Shown: in pieces, positions 1-8,077 of the stretch
How positions within the stretch are numbered: the first letter of the stretch is position 1
Layout of the letters: each line of letters opens with the position of its first letter
Assembly (NCBI GenBank): GCA_002503705.1
Contig: DASH01000020.1
Span: 1-15,070 of the forward strand
DNA length: 15,070 bases
Source: Candidatus Woesearchaeota archaeon UBA153
GTDB taxonomy: Archaea; Nanobdellota; Nanobdellia; Woesearchaeales; UBA525
Direction: 5' to 3'
Notes under the pieces: generated by a model
The model's database searches: none
The model's input: only the letters and a program-made list of their open reading frames with translations
Told to the model about the DNA's origin: nothing
Translations under genes and position numbers: made by a program

Positions 1-89
1 CGCCTAAATGTCAGACATCAGTTCAAGAACTTTTCGCCGCACTCCGTCGTCGCGCCGCGATTCCCGTCGCTTCGTTCCTCGTTCGCGGT

Positions 90-3000
90 TCAACTACAGC
101 CGGTCGTCGCTCCGCAATCTTCGCAGAGCGCGCACGTCCCGTTCCGCTTGAGCCGTAGCGAGCCGCAGCCCGGGCACTTGTCGCCAGTGTAGCCTTTCGC
201 GCGCGCCTCGAGGACCTTGCGCTCTTGTTCAGAGATCTTCTCGCGCTTGACGGAACTACTCGAACCAGTACTCGTCGTACTCCTCTCATTCCGCAACGGT
301 TTGACGTCCTTGAGATGCACGAGGTCTTGTCGTCCGAGATATTCGTGGCCCAAGACCCTGAAAAGATAGTCGACGGGCGACGTCGCGTTCTTGATCGCGA
401 TATCCTCGTAGACCGGCCCGCCGGGCGGGAAGTCCGTGAACGTGAACGAGTCGACGAGTTCGGAGAGCGGGATGCCGTGCTGGACGGCGAAGCTGACGAG
501 GTCGGAGTACGCGGCGAGCAAGCCCTGATACTCCGGCGTCTCGCCATCCAGCGTCATCGAGACCGTGCCGAGACTGCCGTCCTCGTACTCGCGCGTCACG
601 ACGCGAACGTTCTTGTCGACGATCGTTCCCGAGCGAGCGACGCCCTCCCATTCCGGCGTGCCCGCGTGGCGCGCGGCAATCCCGCGCTGCACCGCTTCCG
701 GCGTCACGCTCGCCTCGTCCACGTCATCCTCGTCGAACGCGCTCAAGTCTTCAGAGATCGTGTTCAACGGCTGGCTGAGTTTCGAGCCGTCACGGTAGAG
801 CGCGTTCGCCTTCAACATCAGCTTCCAGCTCGACAGGTACGCGTCGCTGATCTCGGCGATCGTCGCGTGGTTGGGCATGTTGACCGTCTTGCTGATCGCT
901 CCGCTGATGAACGGTTGCGCCGCCGCCATCGCCTTGATGTGCGACTGGTACGACAAGTATCGTCGCCCTTTCCGGCCGCACTTGCTCGCGCAGTCGAACA
1001 CGGGCAAGTGCTCCCCTTTCAAGCCGGGAGCGCCTTCGAGCGTCATCGTGCCGCAGACGTGCTCGTTCGCCGCCTCGATCTCCTCCTTGGAGAAGCCCAG
1101 GCCTTGCAAGAGATTGAACCCCGCGTCTTCATACCGTTCTTTCTCGAACCCGAGCGTGCGCATCGCCTCGTCGCCGAGCGTGTGGCGGTTGAAGACGAAC
1201 TGGATGTCGAACGCTGACGGTAATTGCTTCTCCGCGGCCGCGAGCAGCTCCTTCGTGAACCCTTTCTCGAGCAGTTGCTCGTGCGTCACCGCTTTCGCGC
1301 CTTGCAGCGTGCCGTGGCCGACCGCGTGCTTGATGATCGCGTCGATCTGCGTCGGCGTGTAGCCGAGCTTGGCGAGCGCCGCCGGCACGCCCTGATTGAT
1401 AATCTTGAAGTACCCGCCGCCGGCGAGCTTCTTGAACTTGACGAGGGCGAAATCCGGCTCGATGCCCGTCGTGTCGCAATCCATCAACAAGCCGATCGTC
1501 CCGGTCGGCGCGATCACGGTGACTTGCGCGTTCCGGTACCCGTGCTGTTCGCCGTTCGCCAACGCGTCATCCCACGCCTTCCGCGCCGACGCGAGCAACG
1601 CGGGAGGGCAGTGTTTCGGGTCGATGCCGACCGGCGTCACCGTGAGGCCTTCATACTCGCTCTTCTCGGCGTCGTACGCCGCGCGACGATGGTTCCTGAT
1701 GACGCGCAACATGTGCTCCTTGTTCTTCGCGTACCCGTCGAACGGGCCGTGCGCGGCGGCCATCTCCGCGCTCACCGCGTACGACACCCCCGTCATCAAC
1801 GCGCTCACGCCGCCGATGAACGCCCGCGCTTCGTCGCTGTCGTACGGGACGCCGCGGCGCATCAACGCGCTGCCGACGTTCGCGTACCCGAGGCCGAGGC
1901 TGCGGAACTTGTAGCTCAACCGGGCCATCTCCGCGCTCGGGAACTGCGCCATGAGGACGCTGATCTCGAGGACGATCGTCATGAGGCGCGTCGCGTGCGT
2001 GAACGCGGCGACGTCGAGCTCGCCCTTCTCGTCGAGGAACTTGACGACGTTCAGGCTCGCGAGGTTGCACGCGGTGTCGTCGAGGAACATGTACTCGCTG
2101 CAATTATGGACGGTGAGGCCGTTCGCGACGAAGCTCGCGGTCAACGGTTCCGTGAGGTCATAGACGTCCTCTTCACCAAGATACTCGAGAGTCTCGACCG
2201 TATCCGTCGGACGTTCATCATAGCACGAAACCCTCGCGTTCAGCGCGCGGAGATGGGCATTCTTCGGGCTCTGCGTCATGAAGCCGATGAGCTCCTCGAA
2301 ACGGAGCCTGCTCGTTCGCGAGAGCCGGAGCGAGTGCATCTCCCGAACAGGGTACTCCCGAAGACCTCCTTTCCCATCAGGGAGAAGCGCGACTTCCTTT
2401 CCCGCACGCCGGTTCGTGTAGAGCTTGCTCTTGATGCCGAATCCGAGGAGGAGGAGCTGGACGTCTTTGAGGAGTTGCGAGCTTGTGGAATCGAGCGCGA
2501 CGTACTGCGACTTCTCGCCGTAATCCGCGACCGTGCCGTCGGCGGTGAACAGGCCTTGAAGTAGGCACTTCTGTGCCGAGAGCGGGAGGGCGAAGAGCGC
2601 ATCCGAGAGTCTCTTCTCATGTGAGAGGAGCGAGAGGTCGAGGAACTGCGCGAAACGGCTGATGACGCGGGAGTTCGTAATGGTGAATTTCGCCGACGTC
2701 GCGGTGAGCTGCACTGTCGCAGGAGATTGCCGATGGGTCGTTCGCTCGTAGGTGCTGACGTACTCAGCGAACGTCGTGAGCACCGGCCGTTCCGTCTCTT
2801 TGTTCATGGTGAGCTGGATGCCCCGTTGCGGATCCGGACTTCCGCAACCGTCACCGAGATAGACGCCGAGCATCTGATAGAAGACCGCGTCTGCGCTGTC
2901 CTGCAGCGGCGCGACTGGCTCGCCCGGGAGGAGGAGGTGATCGTCCTTTGTGAGTTCGCAGGCGGGAATGAAACCGCGGTTCACGGTGAAGACCTTGTGG

Positions 3001-4574
3001 TCCGCCGTGAGTTTCAGTTCGTAACCGGCTTTCGTGGTGAGCTGATAGACGGGCTTGCGTCCGGTTTTGAACGAACCATCGATGTCGACGGGCATGATGC
3101 GTCCTGTGTTGGCGAGAATCGTCCGCGGCTCGTGGAGCATCGCATCAATTCGGAGCCAGCGACCTTCCTCAGTCAACACTTTCGTGTCGCCCGTGACGCA
3201 CGGGTTCGACGCTTTGATTTTCCCGTCCGCCGGACACGTGTGCCATTCATTGATGGTGGAATCGTACTGGAGTCCCGGGTCCGCGCTGTGCCATGCGGCA
3301 AGGCAGATTTTCTGCCACAGCTCGCGCGCTTGCAGGGTGCGCCACACCTGGCCGTCGGTGCGCTTGAGCAAGTCCCACGACTTGTCGTGCTCGACAGCGT
3401 CGAGGAACGCGTTCGGAACGCGGACTGAGTTGTTCGCGTTCTGTCCGGTGACCGTCTGATAGGCATCGCTCTCGTAGTGCGTGTCGTACTCTCGGAAGTC
3501 GACATCGTACGCGCCCTGGTCCGCGAGCTGCAAGACGCGCAGGATGTAGTTCATCGGCACGCCGAGACGTTTGGCGTCCCGGATGGTCGCGCGCAGCTCG
3601 CCGTTCTTCTTCCAGTCGCTTCCGCTCTTCTTCGCGCTGTCAGCGATCCGTTGGAGGAACATCTTGCACACCTTGCTCCCCGAGACGAGGTCCGCCACTT
3701 TCTGCTCTTCCCGATACTTGAGCATGATGAACGTCTCGATCTCCGGATGGTCCATGTCCAAGCAGACCATCTTCGCCGCTCTTCGCGTGGTGCCGCCGCT
3801 CTTGATGGCGCCCGCCCCCGCGTCGAACACTTTGAGGAAACTCATCAATCCTGACGAGGTGCCGCCGCCGCTCAACGGCTCGCCGCGCCCGCGGAGGGCT
3901 GAGAAATTGCTCCCCGTCCCCGAGCCGTACTTGAAGATGCGCGCCTCGCGCACGACCAGGTCGAAGATGCCGCCGGGGTTGACGAGGTCGTCGCGAACGC
4001 TTTGGATGAAACACGCGTGCGGTTGTGGTCGCGTGTACGCGTCTTCGCTCTGCTTGATCTCGCCACTCTCCGCGTCGGCGTAATAATGCCCTTGCGGGCT
4101 TCCCATGATCTTGTACGCCCACGCGAGTCCGGTGTTGAACCATTGCGGCGAGTTCGGCGCGACCATCTGGTTGAGATGCAGGTACGCGAGCTCCTCTTCG
4201 AACGCCTCCGCGTCCTCTTTGGAGGAGAAGTAGCCGTGCTCTTCGCCCCAATGGCGCCAGCAGCCGACGAGACGCTTGACGACTTGCCGGACGCTCGTCT
4301 CCGGCCCGAAGCGTTGCTTGCCGTCACGGTCGAGCTTCGGCTTCCCGTTCGCGTCGACCTGCGGCACGCCCGCCTTGCGGATGTACTTCTGCGCGAGGAT
4401 GTCCGTCGCGAGCTGGCTCCACTGGCTCGGCACCTCGACGCCTTTGATTTCGAAGACGATACGGCCGTCAGGGTTCTTGATGACGGAGTCGCGGCGGTCG
4501 TACGAGAACATGCTGTCCGCGCTCACGCCCGGCTTCGTGAACAACCGCCGAACCGCAAGCCCTTTTCCCCTCAT
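90..4574 (-). CDS. nrdJ: Vitamin B12-dependent (class II) ribonucleoside-diphosphate reductase, with an in-frame intein
   Basis: Reduces ribonucleotides to deoxyribonucleotides in the cytosol, using adenosylcobalamin to make the thiyl radical. Residue numbers count from an in-frame GTG at 4628. The N-terminal domain (about 25-165, FTKPGV, SQLATDI, NSPQWFNTG) is typical of B12-dependent reductases. Redox Cys206 lies in HACFIQS. After intein removal the catalytic N-x-C-x-E motif is Asn475, Cys843 and Glu845, with the second redox cysteine at 854 (DDTACNLASLN) and a substrate phosphate loop PTGTIG at 1041-1046. A TSCPD-like domain lies near 1340-1430, and a C-terminal zinc-ribbon-like tail has cysteines 1485, 1488, 1499, 1502, 1505 and 1511. 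The precursor is 1512 residues from the GTG or 1494 from the ATG at 4574; removing the intein leaves 1128, normal for the long NrdJ type. I prefer the ATG because it follows a GGGGG purine stretch and lies downstream of a leader hairpin. No ATP-cone is evident. It is a single-gene unit with its own TATA box. Confidence 0.96.
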   Translation of the reverse strand: MRGKGLAVRRLFTKPGVSADSMFSYDRRDSVIKNPDGRIVFEIKGVEVPSQWSQLATDILAQKYIRKAGVPQVDANGKPKLDRDGKQRFGPETSVRQVVKRLVGCWRHWGEEHGYFSSKEDAEAFEEELAYLHLNQMVAPNSPQWFNTGLAWAYKIMGSPQGHYYADAESGEIKQSEDAYTRPQPHACFIQSVRDDLVNPGGIFDLVVREARIFKYGSGTGSNFSALRGRGEPLSGGGTSSGLMSFLKVFDAGAGAIKSGGTTRRAAKMVCLDMDHPEIETFIMLKYREEQKVADLVSGSKVCKMFLQRIADSAKKSGSDWKKNGELRATIRDAKRLGVPMNYILRVLQLADQGAYDVDFREYDTHYESDAYQTVTGQNANNSVRVPNAFLDAVEHDKSWDLLKRTDGQVWRTLQARELWQKICLAAWHSADPGLQYDSTINEWHTCPADGKIKASNPCVTGDTKVLTEEGRWLRIDAMLHEPRTILANTGRIMPVDIDGSFKTGRKPVYQLTTKAGYELKLTADHKVFTVNRGFIPACELTKDDHLLLPGEPVAPLQDSADAVFYQMLGVYLGDGCGSPDPQRGIQLTMNKETERPVLTTFAEYVSTYERTTHRQSPATVQLTATSAKFTITNSRVISRFAQFLDLSLLSHEKRLSDALFALPLSAQKCLLQGLFTADGTVADYGEKSQYVALDSTSSQLLKDVQLLLLGFGIKSKLYTNRRAGKEVALLPDGKGGLREYPVREMHSLRLSRTSRLRFEELIGFMTQSPKNAHLRALNARVSCYDERPTDTVETLEYLGEEDVYDLTEPLTASFVANGLTVHNCSEYMFLDDTACNLASLNVVKFLDEKGELDVAAFTHATRLMTIVLEISVLMAQFPSAEMARLSYKFRSLGLGYANVGSALMRRGVPYDSDEARAFIGGVSALMTGVSYAVSAEMAAAHGPFDGYAKNKEHMLRVIRNHRRAAYDAEKSEYEGLTVTPVGIDPKHCPPALLASARKAWDDALANGEQHGYRNAQVTVIAPTGTIGLLMDCDTTGIEPDFALVKFKKLAGGGYFKIINQGVPAALAKLGYTPTQIDAIIKHAVGHGTLQGAKAVTHEQLLEKGFTKELLAAAEKQLPSAFDIQFVFNRHTLGDEAMRTLGFEKERYEDAGFNLLQGLGFSKEEIEAANEHVCGTMTLEGAPGLKGEHLPVFDCASKCGRKGRRYLSYQSHIKAMAAAQPFISGAISKTVNMPNHATIAEISDAYLSSWKLMLKANALYRDGSKLSQPLNTISEDLSAFDEDDVDEASVTPEAVQRGIAARHAGTPEWEGVARSGTIVDKNVRVVTREYEDGSLGTVSMTLDGETPEYQGLLAAYSDLVSFAVQHGIPLSELVDSFTFTDFPPGGPVYEDIAIKNATSPVDYLFRVLGHEYLGRQDLVHLKDVKPLRNERSTTSTGSSSSVKREKISEQERKVLEARAKGYTGDKCPGCGSLRLKRNGTCALCEDCGATTGCS
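2103..3200 (-). mobile_element. Intein with LAGLIDADG homing endonuclease, inserted in the ribonucleotide reductase
   Basis: This 366-residue intein begins at Cys477 (CVTGDTKVLTEEG, splicing block A) and ends at His841-Asn842 (FVANGLTVHN, block G), directly followed by Cys843 of the host protein. Block B has the TxxH motif (TADHKVFT, Thr541 and His544). Two dodecapeptide motifs, MLGVYLGDG near 586-594 and LLQGLFTADG near 689-698, keep the acidic residues Asp593 and Asp697, so the endonuclease may be active. All residues needed for splicing (Cys1, TxxH, HN and Cys+1) are present. It sits between Asn-Pro and Cys-Ser-Glu of the active site, so the enzyme cannot work until splicing is complete. 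Inteins at this conserved site are known in archaeal and bacterial reductases. Boundaries were checked at codon level (TGC at 3200-3198, AAT at 2105-2103). Confidence 0.96.
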
Positions 4575-4586
4575 CACGGAAAACCC

Positions 4587-4623
4587 CCGAGACCACAAGA
4601 TGTTGTGGTTGTCGCTGTCTCGG
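4587..4623 (-). promoter_or_regulatory. Hairpin in the ribonucleotide reductase mRNA leader
   Basis: On the minus strand CCGAGA (4623-4618) pairs with TCTCGG (4592-4587), and CCACAA (4608-4603) pairs with TTGTGG (4598-4593) around a four-base loop. A 9-base bulge lies on the 5' side. The stem ends beside a G-run just ahead of the ATG at 4574, and starts about 14 bases after the transcription start predicted from the TATA box. It could modulate ribosome access. No protein or ligand is suggested by the sequence. Confidence 0.5.
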
Positions 4624-4658
4624 CACACGAGATGTGCGGTTTACTGGCCCCCGAGTGG

Positions 4659-4667
4659 TTTTATAAA
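4659..4667 (-). promoter_or_regulatory. TATA box of the ribonucleotide reductase gene
   Basis: The minus strand reads TTTATAAAA. A start site about 26 bases downstream falls near 4637, giving a leader of about 63 bases to the ATG at 4574. That leader contains the hairpin at 4587-4623. The motif is nearly symmetric, so a plus-strand start near 4689 cannot be excluded. Confidence 0.6.
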
Positions 4668-4728
4668 GATTGTTGTCTCGCAATCTATACGTTCTCTCCA
4701 ACGAAAAGAAATGTGTCGACGAGGTCAC

Positions 4729-4852
4729 GCCGGGCACTGCCCGGTCCGTGCTGGCGCGCCCCGGAAGTTCTCGTTCTCGCGCGTCTCCGTACGGCACGTC
4801 TTCGCACTCTGACGAGAACTTTTGCCGCGCCAGCCGGCAGTACCCGCCCGGC
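4729..4852. other. Long imperfect hairpin of 32 base pairs; candidate structured RNA or terminator-like element
   Basis: Four exact helices nest in order: 4729-4735 with 4846-4852 (7 bp, GCCGGGC), 4736-4741 with 4836-4841 (6 bp, ACTGCC), 4750-4758 with 4826-4834 (9 bp, GCTGGCGCG), and 4765-4774 with 4812-4821 (10 bp, AAGTTCTCGT). They are separated by bulges and internal loops, with a 37-base apical region. The element lies 22 bases beyond the ABC permease stop codon and upstream of the reductase promoter. On the minus strand it is followed by a T-rich stretch (4692-4711) of the kind that ends archaeal transcripts, so it may be the 3' end of the ABC mRNA or a separate small RNA. I do not recognise SRP RNA, RNase P RNA or a tRNA in it. 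Confidence 0.55.
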
Positions 4853-4874
4853 GGCGGCCAGAATCACCAGACAT

Positions 4875-6878
4875 TCACCGCTTCGCGAGCTTCTTCGTCA
4901 CCGTCTTCAAGTGCTTGTCGAGCGCGAGAATCATGACCTCCTTCGAGCGCGTCGAGAGCTTGCGGCCGAGCCGCTTCTCGCGTAGCTCGCGCTTCACCCA
5001 CGTCGCGATCGGGTTCTCCGCGCCCGTCACGACCGCCTCGAAGTCGGCGCGCGTCATCGCGTCCAACACCTCGAGCAGGTCGAACAAGTCCTTCACCTCG
5101 CGGCCCCCGAGCAGGAGCGGCTTGCTGTTCCGCGCCGCGCCCGGCGTGAACGCCTCAGCCGCCAAGTCTTTCGACCGGCGCTGGAAATAGCTCGCCTTGA
5201 AACTCTTCTGGATGGCGAGGATGAGGAGGAAGAGGACGAGCGTGGCGAGGACGAGCAGGCCGACCTTGCCGGGCACGTACGCGAACCCGAGCTCGAAGAG
5301 CATGGATTGCTTGAGCAGCTCGCTCAGGACGACGTACGGGTTGTACGGGCTGACGATGCCGACGACCCAGTTCATCGCTTCCAGCGGGAGGACGAGGTTG
5401 CTGATGAAGAGGAGGACGCTGCCGAGGCTGAGCGACGCGATCATCGCCCCTTCCTGCGTCCCGCTCAGGTAGCCGATGATCATGCCGAGGAAGCTGAAGA
5501 GCGTGATGGCGATGATGATGATGATGAGGCTCACGCCGAAATTCGTGAACAGCGGCGCTCCGAGGAAGAACGCGCTGATGCAGAGGATGGCGAGGCACTG
5601 GACGAGAAGGATGAGGAACGTCGTGACGAAGCTGAGCAGGATGTGATACTCGTCGCGCGTCGCCGTCGTGAAGTTGCGGAACGCCGCAGTGCTCGTCTTG
5701 TCCATCACGATGAGCGTGCTGTTCAGCATCAGGCCGAGGAACATGATGACGAGGAGGAGGATGTACGGGTAGGTGAACGAGACGTTGTCCTGCTCGGCGT
5801 TCACCGCTTGGATGCGCGTCTCGATCGGCGACGCCAAGCCGGTCGCGCTCATCCCGAGCGTCTCCTGCAAGACCGCGTCGGCGTGCGCGAGCTTGCCGCG
5901 CAGCGTCGTCAACGAGCGAGCGGCTTGCTCGAGCCGGGCTTGGCTCGCGGCGATCCGTTCGTCCGCGTTCCGCGACGCGTTGACGAGCAGGCCGAACCGC
6001 GTCTTCACCGCGTCCATCGCCGCCGCCGCGTCGTCGATGACATAATTCACGAGCGTGACCGATTCCGGCGCCCGCTTGGCGATCTCCTGGATTTCGCTCG
6101 TCGCGTTCTCCAACAGCACGAGCGTCTCCCGGATGAGCTCTTCCGTCTCATTGTCGTCAACGACGTCCTTTACCTCTTGCAAGGCTTCGCGCGCCGCCTC
6201 GAGCCCCTCCAGGCTTTCCGTCTTCATCTCCGTGACGAGGCCGGCGAGCCCGGTGACGCGGCCGCGGATCTCCTTCAAGTCGTTGAACGAGACGTTCACG
6301 TCCACCGCGTTGATGCTCGAGCGTCCCGCGACGAGCTGTTCGCTCATCATCGCGACGTCATTGTCGAGCGCGTTGCCGAGAGCGATCCCTTCGCGCACTT
6401 CGCGTTGCGCGACCGCGACGCGTTCCAGCACGGTCGTCGCGAGCCCCGCGCTCAATTCGCTCTTCTGCACGTTGAACTCGGCGCTCAGGCCGCTGATGAT
6501 CTCATGGACGAGGTTGACGCGTGAATAGTCCACGACGAACGTGACGGTGTTCGACCCGTTCTCCTTCACGCGGAAATCTTCAGGGAAGAGGATGCAGGTG
6601 TGCAAGCCCCCGGTCTCGATCCGGCCGAGGCAGTTCGTCTCGTTCGCGAAGACGCTGACGAGATACCCTTTCTCCTTCAGCGCGTCAATCAACTGGTCGG
6701 CGAGCGGCGTGTACTCGGGCGCGTAGACGCCCACGTGGACTTTCGCGTCCCCCCCGCCCGTGTACGCCGCGCTGACGAGGAGGATGATGAGGAGCGGGCC
6801 GAAGACGATCGTGAACGCGGTCTCTTTCGACCGGAAGAGCAGCTTGAGGTTCTTCGCGACGACGCTCCACGCTTTCAC
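4875..6878 (-). CDS. ABC-2 type exporter permease with large extracellular coiled-coil domain and cytoplasmic C-terminal domain
   Basis: Membrane component of an ABC exporter, partner of the ATPase encoded just upstream. The 667 residues begin with a membrane segment at about 22-40. A long extracytoplasmic region (41-368) follows, whose second half is rich in heptad-like, charged helices. Five more membrane segments lie near 370-392, 412-438, 444-472, 476-500 and 538-557, the ABC-2 permease pattern also seen in YhgE/Pip-like proteins. Residues about 575-667 form a charged cytoplasmic tail (GREVKDLFDLLEVLDAMT, ENPIATWVKREL) that resembles a small domain appended to many DPANN proteins (DUF5752-like; from memory). 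The GTG start overlaps the ATPase stop by 4 bases, with GGGGTGA six bases upstream, so translation is coupled. The substrate is unknown. Confidence 0.88.
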   Translation of the reverse strand: MKAWSVVAKNLKLLFRSKETAFTIVFGPLLIILLVSAAYTGGGDAKVHVGVYAPEYTPLADQLIDALKEKGYLVSVFANETNCLGRIETGGLHTCILFPEDFRVKENGSNTVTFVVDYSRVNLVHEIISGLSAEFNVQKSELSAGLATTVLERVAVAQREVREGIALGNALDNDVAMMSEQLVAGRSSINAVDVNVSFNDLKEIRGRVTGLAGLVTEMKTESLEGLEAAREALQEVKDVVDDNETEELIRETLVLLENATSEIQEIAKRAPESVTLVNYVIDDAAAAMDAVKTRFGLLVNASRNADERIAASQARLEQAARSLTTLRGKLAHADAVLQETLGMSATGLASPIETRIQAVNAEQDNVSFTYPYILLLVIMFLGLMLNSTLIVMDKTSTAAFRNFTTATRDEYHILLSFVTTFLILLVQCLAILCISAFFLGAPLFTNFGVSLIIIIIAITLFSFLGMIIGYLSGTQEGAMIASLSLGSVLLFISNLVLPLEAMNWVVGIVSPYNPYVVLSELLKQSMLFELGFAYVPGKVGLLVLATLVLFLLILAIQKSFKASYFQRRSKDLAAEAFTPGAARNSKPLLLGGREVKDLFDLLEVLDAMTRADFEAVVTGAENPIATWVKRELREKRLGRKLSTRSKEVMILALDKHLKTVTKKLAKR

Positions 6879-7909
6879 GAGCCGTCACCCCGCTCCTGCC
6901 GCTCTGGCGCCCCGAGGACGCCGGGCTCTCGGCGATCGTGCTCTTGTTCTCGTTGCGCGAAAATCGTGACGAAGACGTTGTCCAAGTTCGGCTTGTTCAG
7001 CCGGATGTCGAGCAACTGCTCGCCCTGCCGCTCCAAGAGGGCGAGGACGTCCTTGATGACGCGTTGCGGCTCTTCCGTCCTGATGACGAGGTACGTCCCT
7101 TGCCGCGCGATCTTCGTCGCGTTCGCCCGCTTCAGCTTCGGGATGAGCGCGTCGTACGCTCCCGGGTAGGACTCGACCATCAGCTCTTGCTCCTTCGTGT
7201 ACTTCAGCTTGAGCTTATCCGGCGTGTCCAGGTCGGAGAGCACGCCATCCTTCAAGATGCCGATCCGGTTGCACAGCGTGTCGAGCTCGTTCAAGTGATG
7301 GCTGCTCAGGATGACCGTCGTGCCGCGCAGGTTGATACGCTTGACGACCTCCCAGATCTGCATGCGCAGCACCGGGTCGAGGTCTGCCGTCGGCTCGTCC
7401 AGGATGAGCACGGGAGGATTGTGCACCATCGCGCACGCGATGTCCAAGCGCCGTTTCATGCCGCCGCTCAAGTCTTTCGAGAGGACGTGCTGGCTCGCTT
7501 TCAAGCCCATGAGGCGGACGAGGATGTCCACGTTCGTCCTGATCGCTTTCGGCTTGAGGTCGTACATGCGCGCGAAGTACTCCATGTTCTCGCGCACCGT
7601 GAGCTTCTCGTAAAAGCTCGGGTGTTGTGACGCGAAACCGTACTGTTGGCTGAGGAGGAGCGGCTTGTCGAGCACGTTGAACGCCCTGCCTTCGCCTCGC
7701 GCGCCGTAGAGGGTGAACGTGACCGCTCCCCGATCCGGGCGCAAGAATCCGACGATGATGTTCAGCAGCGTCGTCTTCCCGCTTCCGGACGCGCCGATCA
7801 GGCCGAGAATCTCCCCTTGTTCGATACGGAACGTGACGCCTTGCAAGACCTTGTTCTGCTTGAACGACTTGCTCACGTCCCTGATGTCGAAGATGAACCG
7901 TTTCGCCAC
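6875..7909 (-). CDS. ABC transporter ATP-binding protein (ABC-2 exporter family)
   Basis: Hydrolyses ATP to drive the permease encoded next to it. Numbering from an upstream in-frame TTG at 7930, it has Walker A GASGSGKTT (46-54), Q-loop near Gln102, signature LSGGMKRR (154-161), Walker B VLILDEP (174-180), D-loop and switch histidine His211 (SSHHLNE). A C-terminal accessory region of about 110 residues follows, as is common in multidrug/polymer exporter ATPases. I choose the GTG at 7909 (344 residues): the TATA box at 7946-7953 places the transcription start near 7923, downstream of the TTG, and AGGGGT lies about 10 bases before the GTG. It is the first gene of a two-gene operon. All catalytic motifs are intact. 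Confidence 0.93.
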   Translation of the reverse strand: MAKRFIFDIRDVSKSFKQNKVLQGVTFRIEQGEILGLIGASGSGKTTLLNIIVGFLRPDRGAVTFTLYGARGEGRAFNVLDKPLLLSQQYGFASQHPSFYEKLTVRENMEYFARMYDLKPKAIRTNVDILVRLMGLKASQHVLSKDLSGGMKRRLDIACAMVHNPPVLILDEPTADLDPVLRMQIWEVVKRINLRGTTVILSSHHLNELDTLCNRIGILKDGVLSDLDTPDKLKLKYTKEQELMVESYPGAYDALIPKLKRANATKIARQGTYLVIRTEEPQRVIKDVLALLERQGEQLLDIRLNKPNLDNVFVTIFAQREQEHDRREPGVLGAPERQERGDGS

Positions 7910-7945
7910 TGTGCCAAAACCCCTGGTCAAGGTCTCGGGTCTATG

Positions 7946-7953
7946 ATTTAAAT
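7946..7953 (-). promoter_or_regulatory. TATA box of the ABC exporter operon
   Basis: ATTTAAAT, symmetric, 37-44 bases upstream of the GTG at 7909. The predicted start near 7923 leaves a leader of about 13 bases. The same octamer occurs at 10567-10574 ahead of the membrane protein gene. Confidence 0.6.
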
Positions 7954-7976
7954 GTTTAGCGGCTCTGGAAGGGCGT

Positions 7977-8013
7977 GAGCGGCCTCTTCACGGCCAAAGG
8001 TCCGCTCGCGAGC
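7977..8013. repeat. Inverted repeats between divergent promoters; possible operator
   Basis: GAGCGG (7977-7982) is complementary to CCGCTC (8002-8007). The second arm overlaps a perfect 10-base palindrome GCTCGCGAGC (8004-8013), and GGCC occurs twice inside (7981-7984 and 7992-7995). The cluster lies between the TATA boxes of the ABC operon and of the small plus-strand gene, where a shared regulator could bind. Function is inferred only from position. Confidence 0.3.
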
Positions 8014-8047
8014 ACCCCCCCTGAGTACCACTCTCGGATGCGGAAAA

Positions 8048-8056
8048 CATATAAAT
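8048..8056 (+). promoter_or_regulatory. TATA box of the small orphan gene
   Basis: CATATAAAT, centred about 26 bases before the ATG at 8078. This spacing predicts transcription beginning at or next to the start codon, that is, a leaderless mRNA. A GAGGTGA sequence at 8059-8065 would lie outside such a transcript. Confidence 0.6.
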
Positions 8057-8077
8057 GTGAGGTGAAACTCGGGTCGC

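Noticed and set aside
225..2564. Two long plus-strand open frames (225-1217 and 1224-2564) opposite the reductase
   Set aside because: They are antisense shadows of a conserved gene in GC-rich DNA. The products are arginine- and aspartate-rich with no recognisable motif.
4729..4852. Hairpin as a cobalamin riboswitch controlling the B12-dependent reductase
   Set aside because: A GGGCACTGCCC stretch recalls the B12 box only loosely and is on the strand opposite to the reductase. The rest of the riboswitch core is not seen.
4685..4867. 60-residue minus-strand open frame after the permease
   Set aside because: It lies across the 124-base hairpin; its arginine-rich sequence is explained by the GC-rich paired helices.
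5307..6524. 405-residue plus-strand open frame opposite the ABC permease
   Set aside because: Low-complexity, charge-rich antisense translation of the permease coiled-coil and membrane regions; no promoter or ribosome binding site seen.
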